A stretch of 64,000 nucleotides of DNA from Candidatus Methanoperedentaceae archaeon (GCA_003104905.1 PQAS01000050.1:91150-155149); one strand, 5' to 3'. Shown: positions 46,433 through 55,968, numbered from the stretch's first letter. Translations and numbers: made by a program. Notes: generated by a model from the sequence alone, not told the origin.

Positions 46433-47401
46433 TCAAACAAGTTCAGCATCATTATAAAGCTTGATCGCCATAATATGCCCGTCGTACCCATTTATATCGA
46501 TTACTTCTCGTTTGCCTTTTATTTCCCAGAAAGGAAGATACAGGAGATCTATCTTAATATCTATTTCAGATGGATCAGGTGCAAAAATCTTATTTTCAAA
46601 GACAATAGTATCACCTATCATTTCATTCAGCCTCACTTCTTTTGTGTGTTCCCTGATAATGGAATTAAGGGCTTTTCCTGCAGCGTCCTTTTTTTGGATG
46701 AGAGGCTCCTTTATCTCATAATTCTGGGTGGGCATAAGGATATTTTCCTTGATGTCCCTGTATTTGTTAAAAAAATTCTCTCCCGTTATTGCCTGTATAT
46801 ATCCTTCACCCTCACCGGTCAGGTCAACAATTTTTGATTTGTATTTCTTCTGGACATCAAAAGAATAACTGTAATACCAGACAGGTATAAATTTCAATGC
46901 CTGGCTTTTTGGAATCCCTATTTTTGCTTCTGCTATTGATAAAGCATCCTGTTTTCCAATATTTACAGGTACCGAACGCAGCATTACATTGATAGTCTTC
47001 TTATATTCCCTTTTTTCAGGTTCATTCGGCGGCGCTGATGAATAATCACTATCTTCTTTTTGGGCAGGTCTCTCTTCATGCTTTTCAAGCGCTCCTGCCA
47101 GCACAGACCGTCCAATCTGCATTTCAAGCTCACCCCGGTCCCACAGCATAAGTCCGTTATCAAGCGCAAACATGCGGATCTTTTCATCAAAAGAACCTGA
47201 TATGACTATTCCCTTGCCGTATCTTTTCACCATGTTCGAAAAATATCTGATATTATTGAAATTAGGATCTTTTTCAAATTTGATTAAGAAATGTTCATCA
47301 TCCTTTTCTGCAAGCAGATCGCAGATTTCAGAAGAACTGATGTTATATCCGCGGTAAGTGAAAATATTTCTTACAATATCTATTATGACCTGCTTATTCA
47401 T
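46433..47401 (-). CDS. uncharacterised protein with restriction-endonuclease-like N-terminus
   Basis: About 322 residues starting at ATG 47401. The N-terminal 100 residues (GYNISSSEIC, FLIKFEKDP, DNGLMLWDRGELEMQIG) resemble the Mrr/Hjc-like nuclease fold, but the full catalytic acidic set is not clear, so it may be inactive. A charged linker follows, then a domain with VWYYSYSFDVQKK and LPFWEIKGKREV. No family is recognised confidently. Confidence 0.6.
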   Translation of the reverse strand: MNKQVIIDIVRNIFTYRGYNISSSEICDLLAEKDDEHFLIKFEKDPNFNNIRYFSNMVKRYGKGIVISGSFDEKIRMFALDNGLMLWDRGELEMQIGRSVLAGALEKHEERPAQKEDSDYSSAPPNEPEKREYKKTINVMLRSVPVNIGKQDALSIAEAKIGIPKSQALKFIPVWYYSYSFDVQKKYKSKIVDLTGEGEGYIQAITGENFFNKYRDIKENILMPTQNYEIKEPLIQKKDAAGKALNSIIREHTKEVRLNEMIGDTIVFENKIFAPDPSEIDIKIDLLYLPFWEIKGKREVIDINGYDGHIMAIKLYNDAELV

Positions 47402-47525
47402 GAATACCACTTCTTACTTGTCTAAAATACTTAATCTTTCGGTATGTTTATGACTCATTGTAATTATACATGATTGCTGATTTAATATGGCCGATTTAAT
47501 GTTCATAATCTCAAGGATCGAAAAT

Positions 47526-48236
47526 ATGATGTATGAGGTTACCTTTGACCCTGCAAAAAGAAAAGGTAAAATAATTGTAAATATTTCGATAGTAAATGAA
47601 TCCGATTTAAAGAAAATCATCGGTCTTTTCAGGCAGGCAGTGCATAGCGGACTTGCAGTAAGCCCTTTCATGAAAATAATTCGGGCCGGAGAAAAAATCG
47701 GCAATGTTAAGATAGAAGCCAAAAAGGCCGGGATAGCCTCAGCCTGCAGCATTACTATTGATGGGGTGCTGCTAAAAGCCGGAATACCTGTAAAACCGAA
47801 ATTGGGGGGAGTTGTTGAAATCCATGAAGGCTCACCATTGAGATTTACCGATGTATTGACATACGACAGTACGACGATCGATCCTCTTGATGTTTTTATG
47901 TCCCAGGAACTCACCTCTGTGACCCATATGATCAACACAGGTTCAGGAAAAATACTTGCAAATATGCGCGAATCTCCCATGTCAGCCCGCAACAAGATAG
48001 AACTGGTGCTGGATTCACTCGTTAATGCGGGTTTCTCCTGTATTCTTGAAGTCGGGGAGCCAAATAATGATATACTTGGCGTCCAGGTGGGGAGGGATAA
48101 AATGGGGATAGCCGTGATCGGGGGTACAAACCCAATGGCCCTTGTGCAGGAAAATGATATCGAAATAGATACAAGGGAGTTGTCAATTTTACTGGATATT
48201 GAAGAAATGGTTCATATAGATGAACTTAAAATTTAG
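47526..48236 (+). CDS. stand-alone DUF128 domain protein (NrpR effector-domain-like)
   Basis: About 236 residues of DUF128, the effector domain of the nitrogen regulator NrpR that binds 2-oxoglutarate. The usual N-terminal helix-turn-helix is missing. ATG 47526 has AAGGATCG upstream; ATG 47487 is an alternative without a site. It could be a free sensor or a decoy partner for a full NrpR (inference). It lies before homoserine kinase. Confidence 0.8.
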   Translation: MMYEVTFDPAKRKGKIIVNISIVNESDLKKIIGLFRQAVHSGLAVSPFMKIIRAGEKIGNVKIEAKKAGIASACSITIDGVLLKAGIPVKPKLGGVVEIHEGSPLRFTDVLTYDSTTIDPLDVFMSQELTSVTHMINTGSGKILANMRESPMSARNKIELVLDSLVNAGFSCILEVGEPNNDILGVQVGRDKMGIAVIGGTNPMALVQENDIEIDTRELSILLDIEEMVHIDELKI

Positions 48237-48251
48237 TATACAATAATAATT

Positions 48252-49142
48252 ATGGGAGAATATTTGAAAATAAGCGTGCCGGCAACTTCAGCTAACCTTG
48301 GAGCCGGCTTTGATGTTTTCGGAGTTGCCCTTGAAACTCCTTTTGATATAATAGAATTTGAAAAAAGCGATAGTATAAAAATAGAGATGCATGGAAGAGA
48401 TTCCAGATATATCCCGACAGATCCCAAACGAAACATTGCCGGAATCGTTGCTTCCATCATGAAAATCCCTGTGAAAATCACAATACACAGGAATATTCCA
48501 CTTTCAAGCGGACTTGGAAGCAGCGCTGCACCTGCTGCAGGCACTGCGTTTGGCCTGAATGAGATGTTTTCACTCGGCCATTCGAGGGAAGAACTTGTGC
48601 AAATAGCCGCACATGGTGAAAAAGCGGCATCGGGAGCAGCTCATGCTGACAATGTGGCACCCGCGATCTATGGAGGTTTTGTGATCGTTCATAAAAAAAA
48701 TATTATTTCACTTATGCCCAGGAGCATCGGAATAGTTGCCGTACATCCCGAAATCATAGTCAGTACGCGCCATGCCCGTGCTATCCTTCCAAAAAAACTA
48801 TCGCTTGAAGATATTTCTTTTAATACCGGAAATGCCGCTTCGATGGTTGTGGGAATGATGAAAAATGATATAGATCTTATCGGAGAAAGCATGGAAAACA
48901 GGGTCATTGAGGAGATTCGTTCAAATCTTATAAAAGGATATGCACAGGTCAGGCAAAGCGCAATTGAAGCCGGGGCGAGAGGTGTGACAATAAGCGGTTC
49001 AGGGCCAACAATGATAGCTGTTTGCAGGATGGATGACAGAGAGAATATCGCAAAAGCAATGATCAGTGCTTTTTCTGAAAACCAGGTAAAAAGCGAGGCT
49101 TTTATTACAACAATTGGCAAAGGAGTATCGGTTCTGGAATAG
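48252..49142 (+). CDS. thrB: homoserine kinase
   Basis: A 296-residue GHMP kinase phosphorylating homoserine for threonine synthesis. Motifs: VPATSANLGAGFDVFG, PLSSGLGSSAAPAAGTAFG (phosphate loop) and GVTISGSGPTMIAV. ATG 48252 lacks an obvious ribosome-binding site; a TTG at 48264 has GGGAG upstream and is a plausible alternative start. The next gene, larB, begins three bases after the stop. Confidence 0.93.
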   Translation: MGEYLKISVPATSANLGAGFDVFGVALETPFDIIEFEKSDSIKIEMHGRDSRYIPTDPKRNIAGIVASIMKIPVKITIHRNIPLSSGLGSSAAPAAGTAFGLNEMFSLGHSREELVQIAAHGEKAASGAAHADNVAPAIYGGFVIVHKKNIISLMPRSIGIVAVHPEIIVSTRHARAILPKKLSLEDISFNTGNAASMVVGMMKNDIDLIGESMENRVIEEIRSNLIKGYAQVRQSAIEAGARGVTISGSGPTMIAVCRMDDRENIAKAMISAFSENQVKSEAFITTIGKGVSVLE

Positions 49143-49145
49143 ATT

Positions 49146-49940
49146 ATGGATATGTCTGATATTTTAAAAAAATTGAAAAATAACGAGATAAGTCTTGAAG
49201 AGGCGCAAAAACAGCTTTGCATCATAAACTTTGAAAAAATATCTGATATTGCAAAGGTAGATGTTCATCGCACAAAAAGGGTGGGAATTCCTGAAGCTAT
49301 TATTGCTGATTGCAAGACATCTGAAGATGTAGTGTCTATTGCACGTGTTCATTTAAGAAAGGAAGGACGCGCCATAATTACGCGAGCATGCCAAGAGAAT
49401 TACACATTATTGAGATCATTAGCAGATGAAACGAATTCCAGGATCAGGTGGGAAAAACGTGCAAGAATCATAATTATTGGGGAATCATCGACTAAAAAAG
49501 GGGGAAGAATAGGTGTTATTTCGGCGGGTACCGCTGATATCCCTGTGGCTGAAGAGGCAAAAGTGATCGCACAGGAAATGGGCTGTTCGGTCACTGCAAT
49601 ATATGATGTGGGTGTTGCGGGAATTCACAGGTTATTCCCGGAATTGACAAAACTTGTTGAAGCAGGGGTGGATGCAATCGTTGTTGCTGCCGGTCGTGAA
49701 GGCACATTGCCGACAATAGTTTCAGGCCTGGTTGACATTCCGGTTATAGGAGTTCCCGTTTCCACAGGATATGGGGCAGGCGGAAAAGGTGAGGCTGCCT
49801 TATTATCTATGCTCCAGTCCTGTTCTGTCCTGGCGGTTGTGAATATTGATGCGGGTTTTGTAGCCGGGGCTTTTGCAGCAAGGATCGCAAATCTGGCATC
49901 TAAAAATCGAAATACTGAGCAAAAACGGAAATTCCATTGA
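49146..49940 (+). CDS. larB: nickel pincer cofactor biosynthesis protein LarB
   Basis: A 264-residue AIR-carboxylase-like protein. LarB carboxylates and hydrolyses nicotinic acid adenine dinucleotide at the start of nickel-pincer nucleotide synthesis. Core motifs: VISAGTADIPVAEEAKV, YDVGVAGIHRL, VVAAGREGTLPTIVSGLV, and STGYGAGGKGEAAL. No larC or larE is seen in the window. It probably shares a transcript with thrB. Confidence 0.92.
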   Translation: MDMSDILKKLKNNEISLEEAQKQLCIINFEKISDIAKVDVHRTKRVGIPEAIIADCKTSEDVVSIARVHLRKEGRAIITRACQENYTLLRSLADETNSRIRWEKRARIIIIGESSTKKGGRIGVISAGTADIPVAEEAKVIAQEMGCSVTAIYDVGVAGIHRLFPELTKLVEAGVDAIVVAAGREGTLPTIVSGLVDIPVIGVPVSTGYGAGGKGEAALLSMLQSCSVLAVVNIDAGFVAGAFAARIANLASKNRNTEQKRKFH

Positions 49941-49968
49941 TATTTCCGAAGTCAAAAAGCCATAAACA

Positions 49969-49978
49969 AATAAATACT
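49969..49978 (+). promoter_or_regulatory. TATA box of nfeD (leaderless transcript likely)
   Basis: AATAAATACT lies about 26 bases before the nfeD ATG at 50001, so transcription would begin at or next to the start codon. No ribosome-binding site is visible, consistent with a leaderless mRNA. Confidence 0.5.
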
Positions 49979-50000
49979 AGAACGAACTATCTTAAACTCT

Positions 50001-50441
50001 ATGGAATTGGACGTTGGCTGGTTAATGATAATTATCGGTTTGGGGCTTCTCATCATTGAGGCCTCACAACCTGGTTTTTTTGTGGCTGTCCCCGGAACAA
50101 TACTTATTGTCCTGGGCATTGTCACCCTTTTTATTCCCGAAGTGGCGCAGGATTATGCGCCTGCGATAATTATAGTGACAGCGGTTGTCTCAAGTATTAT
50201 CACGATCATCTTTTATCGGAAGTTAGCCCCCGGACAGAAACCTCAAACAACAAGCATGGATATTCTCGCAGGGAAGGAAGGAGTGGTTGTGAAAAAAGTT
50301 TATCCAGATTCAATTTCAGGAAAAGTCCAGATAGATAACCAGATATGGAGCGCTAAAGGGGAAAGCGAAATAGAAGAAGGAAAGAAAGTTTCAGTCATAA
50401 GCTCAGAAGGAGTTCATATAAAAGTAAAAGAGGAGATTTGA
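50001..50441 (+). CDS. nfeD: NfeD family membrane protein
   Basis: A 146-residue short-form NfeD: two to three membrane helices (about 5-65), then an OB-fold domain (about 80-146: LAGKEGVVVKKVYPDSISGKVQIDNQIW). It lacks a serine protease part. The gene abuts an SPFH/stomatin gene, the usual pairing, in which NfeD and stomatin act together at the membrane. Confidence 0.9.
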   Translation: MELDVGWLMIIIGLGLLIIEASQPGFFVAVPGTILIVLGIVTLFIPEVAQDYAPAIIIVTAVVSSIITIIFYRKLAPGQKPQTTSMDILAGKEGVVVKKVYPDSISGKVQIDNQIWSAKGESEIEEGKKVSVISSEGVHIKVKEEI

Positions 50442-50442
50442 A

Positions 50443-51543
50443 ATGGCAATTGAAATGTTCATAGCGATATTTATCGCAGTAGCAATATTGATCCTGTTTA
50501 TTTCAGGGGTAGCGATCATCCAGCCTTATGAGCAGGCTTTATGGATAGTTCTGGGACAGTACAGGAAACGATTGAATCCTGGTTTTAACTGGGTGTATCC
50601 ACTAATAAGCGATGTCATAAGGCTTGACCTTCGTACTCAGGTCCTTGATGTCCCGCGCCAGGAAGTAATTACCAAGGATAACTCTCCCACAAACGTTGAC
50701 GCCATTGTTTATATCAGGGTGATCGATCCGGGAAAAGCGTATTTTGAAGTGGTTAATTATCATGTCGCCGTAGTATCCCTTGCACAAACTACGCTTCGAA
50801 GCGTGGTTGGCGACATGGAACTTGATGAGATTCTTTACAATCGTGATTTCATAAATACAAAACTGCGCGACATTCTTGATCATTCCACAGACGCCTGGGG
50901 TGTAAAAGTCGAAGCTGTTGAGATACGGGAAGTTGACCCTGTAGGCACAGTAAAAGGGGCAATGGAAGAACAGACATCAGCGGAAAGGAAGCGAAGGGCT
51001 GCAATATTGATTGCGGACGGCCAGAAGAAAGCTGCGATCCTTGAGGCAGAAGGCGCAAAGCAGTCAAAGATATTGAATGCAGAAGGTGCAAGACAGTCAA
51101 AGATCCTCGAAGCAGAAGGTGACAGGGTATCACAGATCTTAAGGGCGCAGGGCGAAGCCCAGGGACTCAGGATCCTTTCTGTTGGAGCAGTACCTCTTGA
51201 TAAGAAAGCGCTGACCGTTCTTACTATGGACATGATGAAAAATGTAGCAAACGGCCAGGCAACCAAAATAATCTTCCCTATGGAGATTTCAAAGATGGTT
51301 GAACAGGCTGCAAAGTACCTTGGAGCTTCCGAAAAGATACAGGAAATAGGTTCCCCCATGGATACGGAAAAGATAGTTGGGACAGCGGATGAAGTACTTG
51401 GGAGAATTCCACGGCCTGAGGAGCTCAGGCAAGAACTTCAAAGCATTGAGAAAGAGATGGCCAGGGAGACAGAAGAGAGCCTGAAACAGGCCGAAAAAAT
51501 TAAAAGTTCTGACGTGACGGAGCCCCCAAAGAAGAAAAAATGA
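50443..51543 (+). CDS. SPFH/stomatin-type membrane protein
   Basis: A 366-residue protein with an N-terminal membrane anchor (about 5-30), the SPFH domain (VPRQEVITKDNSPTNVDAIV; LRSVVGDMELDEIL) and a coiled-coil with AEGAKQSKIL repeats (about 190-245). The C-terminus is charged and lysine-rich. Likely forms membrane-bound oligomers with NfeD. A GAGGAGA site precedes the ATG. Confidence 0.92.
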   Translation: MAIEMFIAIFIAVAILILFISGVAIIQPYEQALWIVLGQYRKRLNPGFNWVYPLISDVIRLDLRTQVLDVPRQEVITKDNSPTNVDAIVYIRVIDPGKAYFEVVNYHVAVVSLAQTTLRSVVGDMELDEILYNRDFINTKLRDILDHSTDAWGVKVEAVEIREVDPVGTVKGAMEEQTSAERKRRAAILIADGQKKAAILEAEGAKQSKILNAEGARQSKILEAEGDRVSQILRAQGEAQGLRILSVGAVPLDKKALTVLTMDMMKNVANGQATKIIFPMEISKMVEQAAKYLGASEKIQEIGSPMDTEKIVGTADEVLGRIPRPEELRQELQSIEKEMARETEESLKQAEKIKSSDVTEPPKKKK

Positions 51544-51556
51544 ATGTCAAAACTGA

Positions 51557-51988
51557 ATGGATATTGATATCAGAAAGGCAACACAGGCAGATTTGAAGGA
51601 TATAAAAACGATCCTATCTTTTTATTATCTTGACACGGAAAACGTGGAAAAGAACCTGCCTGAATTCATAATTGCGCAAATGAACAATAAGATCGTTGGC
51701 TGCGCCTGTCTTGACCTTGGGGATGTGGTGGAATTGCGTTCAATAGCCGTGCTTCCATCCTATCGCAATAAGGGCGTGGGTTCAAATCTTGTGGATGCCA
51801 TTTTAAAACGTGCGCAGGATTTGACTAAGATTGTTTATCTTCGTACTACATCGCCTGTTTTTTTTGAAAAGAAAGGTTTTAAAAGGCTTCAAAATAACGA
51901 GAAAAAGTCTGTCTGGAAAGAATGCATGCAATGCGAAAAATATGATATTTGCAGGCAAACAATGATGAAAATTGAAATGACAACTTAA
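51557..51988 (+). CDS. GNAT family N-acetyltransferase
   Basis: A 143-residue acetyltransferase. The acetyl-CoA motif is LPSYRNKGVGSNLVDAIL, preceded by VVELRSIAV. A C-terminal cysteine-rich segment (CMQCEKYDICRQ) could bind metal. It lies 13 bases after the SPFH gene and is probably co-transcribed. Substrate unknown. Confidence 0.85.
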   Translation: MDIDIRKATQADLKDIKTILSFYYLDTENVEKNLPEFIIAQMNNKIVGCACLDLGDVVELRSIAVLPSYRNKGVGSNLVDAILKRAQDLTKIVYLRTTSPVFFEKKGFKRLQNNEKKSVWKECMQCEKYDICRQTMMKIEMTT

Positions 51989-52145
51989 AATAATTTTTAT
52001 TTTGATGCAAGCAGATTTTCCAGAAAACGGTCTGAATAATTGTATATGAGTATGAAAAGTTATATATTCTTTTTGTTGATATAACGTTATGGAAAAAGGG
52101 TTCTGGTGATTCGTATATACTTTAGGAAGTGGAAAAGTAGTGAAT

Positions 52146-52206
52146 TGGGATTTTTTATTTTTTCTAAAGGTTGAGTGGGAGACAACTCAGCCGGAATTTA
52201 AATAAA
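52146..52206 (+). repeat. hairpin repeat, copy 1, upstream of multiheme cytochrome
   Basis: A TGGGATTTTTTATTTTTTCT run is followed by GGTTGAGT (52169-52176) pairing with ACTCAGCC (52185-52192), then GGAATTTAAATA. A related element follows the cytochrome gene at 53527-53618. It lies 50 bases before the start codon, so it may be regulatory. The rest of the 51989-52256 gap shows only AT-rich promoter-like DNA. Confidence 0.55.
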
Positions 52207-52256
52207 AATGAGCAAATAAAATATATGCAGTGAATAAAATAAACCGAGGTAAATTT

Positions 52257-53519
52257 ATGAAACAAAAATATAGACGAGGTATAGATATGGTAGATAAACA
52301 CGCATGCCAAAGAAAATATGCAAGTCTGGGGTTACTGCTTATTACAATAGCGGCATTTGTGGTAATGCCCACAGCTTTAGCAGTAAGTGATTTCAAAGGT
52401 ATCTTTAATCAAAAATATGATACCAAGGGAACAAGAATTGATTCATGCAGCATCTGCCATGCAAGCGGGTCTAAATTAAATGATTATGGAAAAGCTCTGG
52501 TTGACGCAGGGATTAAAAAAGGATCTAATGAAACAAAAGTAATGCAGGGTTTGACATCTATAGAACAGGTTGATTCGGATGGAGATGGCTTTAGCAATAT
52601 TGTTGAGATCAATGCCAGGTTTTTCCCGGGCAATGTATCAGACCATCCGGCAGCTATACCAACTGCTCCACCTACAACAACACCAACAGCAACACCTCCT
52701 TTTAAGGAAATAGCAATAAATGATCAGCTTATTAAAATATTCGAGGATGTTTATAATTACTTTATGAAACTATCTCTTCCTAAGTCTCTGGATAATTATT
52801 ATCAAAACTCGAAGCCTGGAACTCCTTCAAGTGAATATGTAGGAGACATGTTCATCATGGCAGGAGCGTTTGATGGAATGATAGCTAATATACAAGAAGG
52901 TGACATGGCTAATGCTAATAAATCTTATACTGCATTTGCCAAAGAATATAAGAATATCTCAAGGAAGGTACAGTCATGGAAGGGATATTTCAGCATTTTT
53001 GCAGTGAAAAAACTTGGGACAGATATGAATATGAATGCTAACAATTCTGTAATATCCAAAGATATAGCAAAAATTGAAGCTACATGTGAAAAATGCATGG
53101 GAGAACGAAGAGCTCAGGTGTGGGCGAAATATTATTGGAGCGATTTTGATACCGTAAACATAAGTGGGATACCCTGGCAAGATGCTATGATAATGTTAGC
53201 AGTGAACTTCGGGGGCATAGAAGCAAATGCTGCAGAAGGCAATCAGGCTGCGACAAATAATAGTTTCAATAAGTTTAAGGCTTCATATGCACAGGTCAAA
53301 ACTGCATGTTACAATTGCCATGATACTCCAAGAGCGTACTATGTTAGCGACGATGTATTTGCGAGAATAGATCTAATGGGAACAAATATAATTGCGAACA
53401 ATATGACAAATGTTCAGGCGATTCAACGGGAACTGGATATCCAATGCTACAGATGTCATGTCTTGCACATGCCGGCTCAAGATATGAAAAGCAAAATGAT
53501 CCGTAACAAAGAAAAGTAA
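52257..53519 (+). CDS. secreted multiheme c-type cytochrome with tandem helical domains
   Basis: A 420-residue product; ATG 52257 has CCGAGGT upstream (an in-frame GTG at 52230 is less likely). A long N-terminus leads into a signal helix (about 22-42). Heme motifs are CSICH (64-68), CYNCH (351-355) and CYRCH (397-401); a fourth, CEKCM (277-281), has Met in place of His. A DSDGDGF Ca-binding-like loop and a Pro/Thr linker follow heme 1. Two similar helical units (around 200-285 and 310-356) suggest an internal duplication. Probably an extracytoplasmic electron carrier. Confidence 0.85.
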   Translation: MKQKYRRGIDMVDKHACQRKYASLGLLLITIAAFVVMPTALAVSDFKGIFNQKYDTKGTRIDSCSICHASGSKLNDYGKALVDAGIKKGSNETKVMQGLTSIEQVDSDGDGFSNIVEINARFFPGNVSDHPAAIPTAPPTTTPTATPPFKEIAINDQLIKIFEDVYNYFMKLSLPKSLDNYYQNSKPGTPSSEYVGDMFIMAGAFDGMIANIQEGDMANANKSYTAFAKEYKNISRKVQSWKGYFSIFAVKKLGTDMNMNANNSVISKDIAKIEATCEKCMGERRAQVWAKYYWSDFDTVNISGIPWQDAMIMLAVNFGGIEANAAEGNQAATNNSFNKFKASYAQVKTACYNCHDTPRAYYVSDDVFARIDLMGTNIIANNMTNVQAIQRELDIQCYRCHVLHMPAQDMKSKMIRNKEK

Positions 53520-53526
53520 AGATGTT

Positions 53527-53618
53527 GAAATCCCTTTTTTATTTTTTCTAAAAACTGAGCGGATAAAACGCCAAAACTGTGAGAACCGGAAACTACTCAG
53601 TTGGAAATTAAATAGAAT
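53527..53618 (+). repeat. hairpin repeat, copy 2, downstream of multiheme cytochrome
   Basis: GAAATCCC with the same TTTTTTATTTTTTCTAAA run, then AACTGAG (53553-53559) pairing with CTCAGTT (53596-53602) around a longer loop, then GGAAATTAAATAGAATAAAA. It is clearly related to the element at 52146-52206. It may combine a terminator for the cytochrome and a leader for the aIF2-gamma operon. Confidence 0.55.
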
Positions 53619-53707
53619 AAAAGATATAGAAAGACATCAGGATCTGAAAGTAAAAGCCATTAAATACCAAGAGCCTAATGTAAGGTCATCATTTTCGGAG
53701 GATTTCA

Positions 53708-54937
53708 TTGCAACCTGTTGTAAATATTGGCATTGTAGGGCATGTTGACCACGGCAAGACCACTCTTGTAAAGGCACTTTCAGGTGCCTGGACTGACCGG
53801 CACAGCGAAGAGATAAAAAGAGGCATTTCTATCCGGCTTGGTTATGCGGATATAGTGCTCAGGAAATGTCCTGTCTGTGCAGAACCTGATAGTTTTACTG
53901 TCAAAGAAGTATGTGAAAAATGTGGGACTAAAACAAATGTGCTTCGCTCGATATCATTTGTGGATTCGCCTGGTCACGAAACCCTGATGGCGACTATGCT
54001 ATCGGGGGCGGCGCTTATGGATGGTGCGCTACTTGTTATCGCAGCTAATGAAAATTGTCCTCAGCCACAGACAAAAGAGCATCTAATGGCATTGAACATC
54101 CTCGGTATTAAAAACATTATTATTATCCAGAATAAGATCGATATCGTCCCGCGCGAAAAAGTGCTTGAAAACTTTAAACAGATAAAGGCTTTCGTAAAAG
54201 GGACAGTCGCGGAAAATGCCCCCATCATACCGATTTCCGCACAACAGAATGCGAATATCGATCTGATCATAGAGGCTATTGAAAAATACATACCTACTCC
54301 TGAACATGATCTTGACAAATCACCTTTAATGTTCGTTGCACGTTCTTTCGATATAAATAAACCCGGTACTCTTCCTGAAAATCTAAAAGGAGGCGCGATC
54401 GGCGGCTCCCTGAATTCCGGTGTTTTTCGGCCAGGTGACGAGATCGAAATGAGGCCGGGCAGAAAAGTCGAAACTGGCGGAACTGTAAAATGGGTGCCAA
54501 TAAGGACTGTCATAACAACTATCCATGCGGGGAAAGAAGATATTAGTGAAGCAAGACCTGGAGGTCTTATCGGTGTCGGCACCAAACTTGATCCCTCCAT
54601 AACAAAAAGCGATGCGCTTGTCGGGCAGGTTGCTGGTATTCCAGGAAAACTTCCTCCAACGATTGAAGGTTTTGTAATGGAAACAAAACTTCTTGAGAGA
54701 GTTGTCGGAGTCAGTGACGAGTATACAGTCGAGCCAATACGTTCAAATGAACCTTTAATGCTGAATTTAGGAACAGCGACGACTATTGGAGTCGTCACAA
54801 GCGCAAGGTCCCTGGATGCAGAAGTAAAACTTAAGAGACCCATATGCGCGGATAAAGGTTCCCACATAGCGATCAGCAGGCGGGTAGGGGCGCGTTGGAG
54901 GCTTATCGGTTCCGGTATTTTGAAAGAATATAAATGA
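53708..54937 (+). CDS. eif2g: translation initiation factor 2 subunit gamma
   Basis: A 409-residue GTPase that brings Met-tRNAi to the small ribosomal subunit. P-loop [26 protein letters not shown], and NKIDIV are visible, with a four-cysteine zinc knuckle (CPVCAEPD...CEKCG). It starts with TTG 53708 behind GGAGGATT. It heads a conserved archaeal operon ending in S27ae. Confidence 0.97.
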   Translation: MQPVVNIGIVGHVDHGKTTLVKALSGAWTDRHSEEIKRGISIRLGYADIVLRKCPVCAEPDSFTVKEVCEKCGTKTNVLRSISFVDSPGHETLMATMLSGAALMDGALLVIAANENCPQPQTKEHLMALNILGIKNIIIIQNKIDIVPREKVLENFKQIKAFVKGTVAENAPIIPISAQQNANIDLIIEAIEKYIPTPEHDLDKSPLMFVARSFDINKPGTLPENLKGGAIGGSLNSGVFRPGDEIEMRPGRKVETGGTVKWVPIRTVITTIHAGKEDISEARPGGLIGVGTKLDPSITKSDALVGQVAGIPGKLPPTIEGFVMETKLLERVVGVSDEYTVEPIRSNEPLMLNLGTATTIGVVTSARSLDAEVKLKRPICADKGSHIAISRRVGARWRLIGSGILKEYK

Positions 54938-55302
54938 AGTCAAAAGTGATAATAGATACAAATGGCTTGATGATACCCGGACAATTCGGGATAGATATTT
55001 TTTCCGAATTAGAACAACTGGGTTTTTATTCCTACATAGTTCCAAGTGCTTCGGTAAAGGAGCTTGAAAGGATAATTGCGACTGGCCGCGGTAAAAACAG
55101 GTCTGCTGCCAAAATAGCAATATCTTTATTGGAGAGGTGTACAATAATTGATAAGAACGGGTATGCAGATAATATAATAATCGAGATGGCAATCAATATG
55201 GATGCGGCAGTTCTTACCAATGATGCCGAATTAAAGAAAAGATTATGTAGTAAGGGAGTCACTAATGTGTATCTTCGAGATAGAACTCGTTTAAGTATAT
55301 AA
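54934..55302 (+). CDS. PIN-domain ribonuclease-like protein (FCF1/VapC9-like)
   Basis: A 122-residue PIN domain. Acidic metal ligands: Asp8 in VIIDTNGLM, Glu in VKELERII, Asp in [12 protein letters not shown]. This archaeal PIN family always neighbours aIF2-gamma and rpoE and is related to the rRNA-processing factor FCF1. It overlaps the aIF2-gamma stop (ATGA). Confidence 0.85.
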   Translation: MKSKVIIDTNGLMIPGQFGIDIFSELEQLGFYSYIVPSASVKELERIIATGRGKNRSAAKIAISLLERCTIIDKNGYADNIIIEMAINMDAAVLTNDAELKKRLCSKGVTNVYLRDRTRLSI

Positions 55303-55323
55303 TATCTTTTTAAGAGGATTTAG

Positions 55324-55968
55324 ATGTATAAGAAAATGAGATTAGCAGATACGGTGAGGATTGCACCAGAATTACTCGGTGAACCGGTTGAGCAGGCAGT
55401 AAAAATCGCTTTACGAGAAAAGCTTGAGGGACTTGTTGACAAAAGGATGGGTGCGATAGTTGCGGTCAAGGATATTATTGAGGTTGGCGAAGGACATATA
55501 CTCGCAGGGGATGGAGGAGTATATTATGATGCGGTTTTTGACGCATTAACTTTCATTCCGGAACTTCAGGAGATCATTGAAGGAAGTGTTGTGGAAGTTG
55601 TACAGTTCGGGATATTTGTCGGAATTGGTCCTCTTGACGGTCTTGTGCACGTCAGTCAACTTACCGATGAATTCGTAACTTATGATGAGAAAAATTCCCG
55701 ACTGATCACCAAGGAATCCGGACGTTCTGTTACAGAAGGGGACCGGATAAGGGCGAGAATTATTGCGGTAAGCCTGAATGAGCGCGAACCCAGGGACAGC
55801 AAGATAGGTCTTACCATGCGCCAGCATGCTCTTGGAAAGATGGATTGGATCGAAGAAGCCAGAAGACCCAGAGAGGAAACCGAAGATAAAGGAAAATCCA
55901 GGAAGAAGAAGAAAGAAGAGTCTCCAAAGCCGGAAAAACCTGATGAACCAAAAGCCGAGGGAACATAA
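55324..55968 (+). CDS. rpoE1: DNA-directed RNA polymerase subunit E' (RpoE1/Rpo7)
   Basis: A 214-residue stalk subunit: N-terminal RNP-like domain (about 1-80) and S1 domain (about 83-180; VVEVVQFGIFVGIGPLDGLVHVSQL). A Lys/Glu-rich tail of about 35 residues extends the usual length. It partners Rpo4 on the polymerase stalk and contacts nascent RNA. Confidence 0.96.
   Translation: MYKKMRLADTVRIAPELLGEPVEQAVKIALREKLEGLVDKRMGAIVAVKDIIEVGEGHILAGDGGVYYDAVFDALTFIPELQEIIEGSVVEVVQFGIFVGIGPLDGLVHVSQLTDEFVTYDEKNSRLITKESGRSVTEGDRIRARIIAVSLNEREPRDSKIGLTMRQHALGKMDWIEEARRPREETEDKGKSRKKKKEESPKPEKPDEPKAEGT

Noticed and set aside
50443..51543. AEGAKQSKIL-type DNA repeats in the SPFH gene
   Set aside because: They encode the normal coiled-coil heptads of stomatin-like proteins.
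54061..54867. 268-codon frame on the minus strand
   Set aside because: Shadow of aIF2-gamma.
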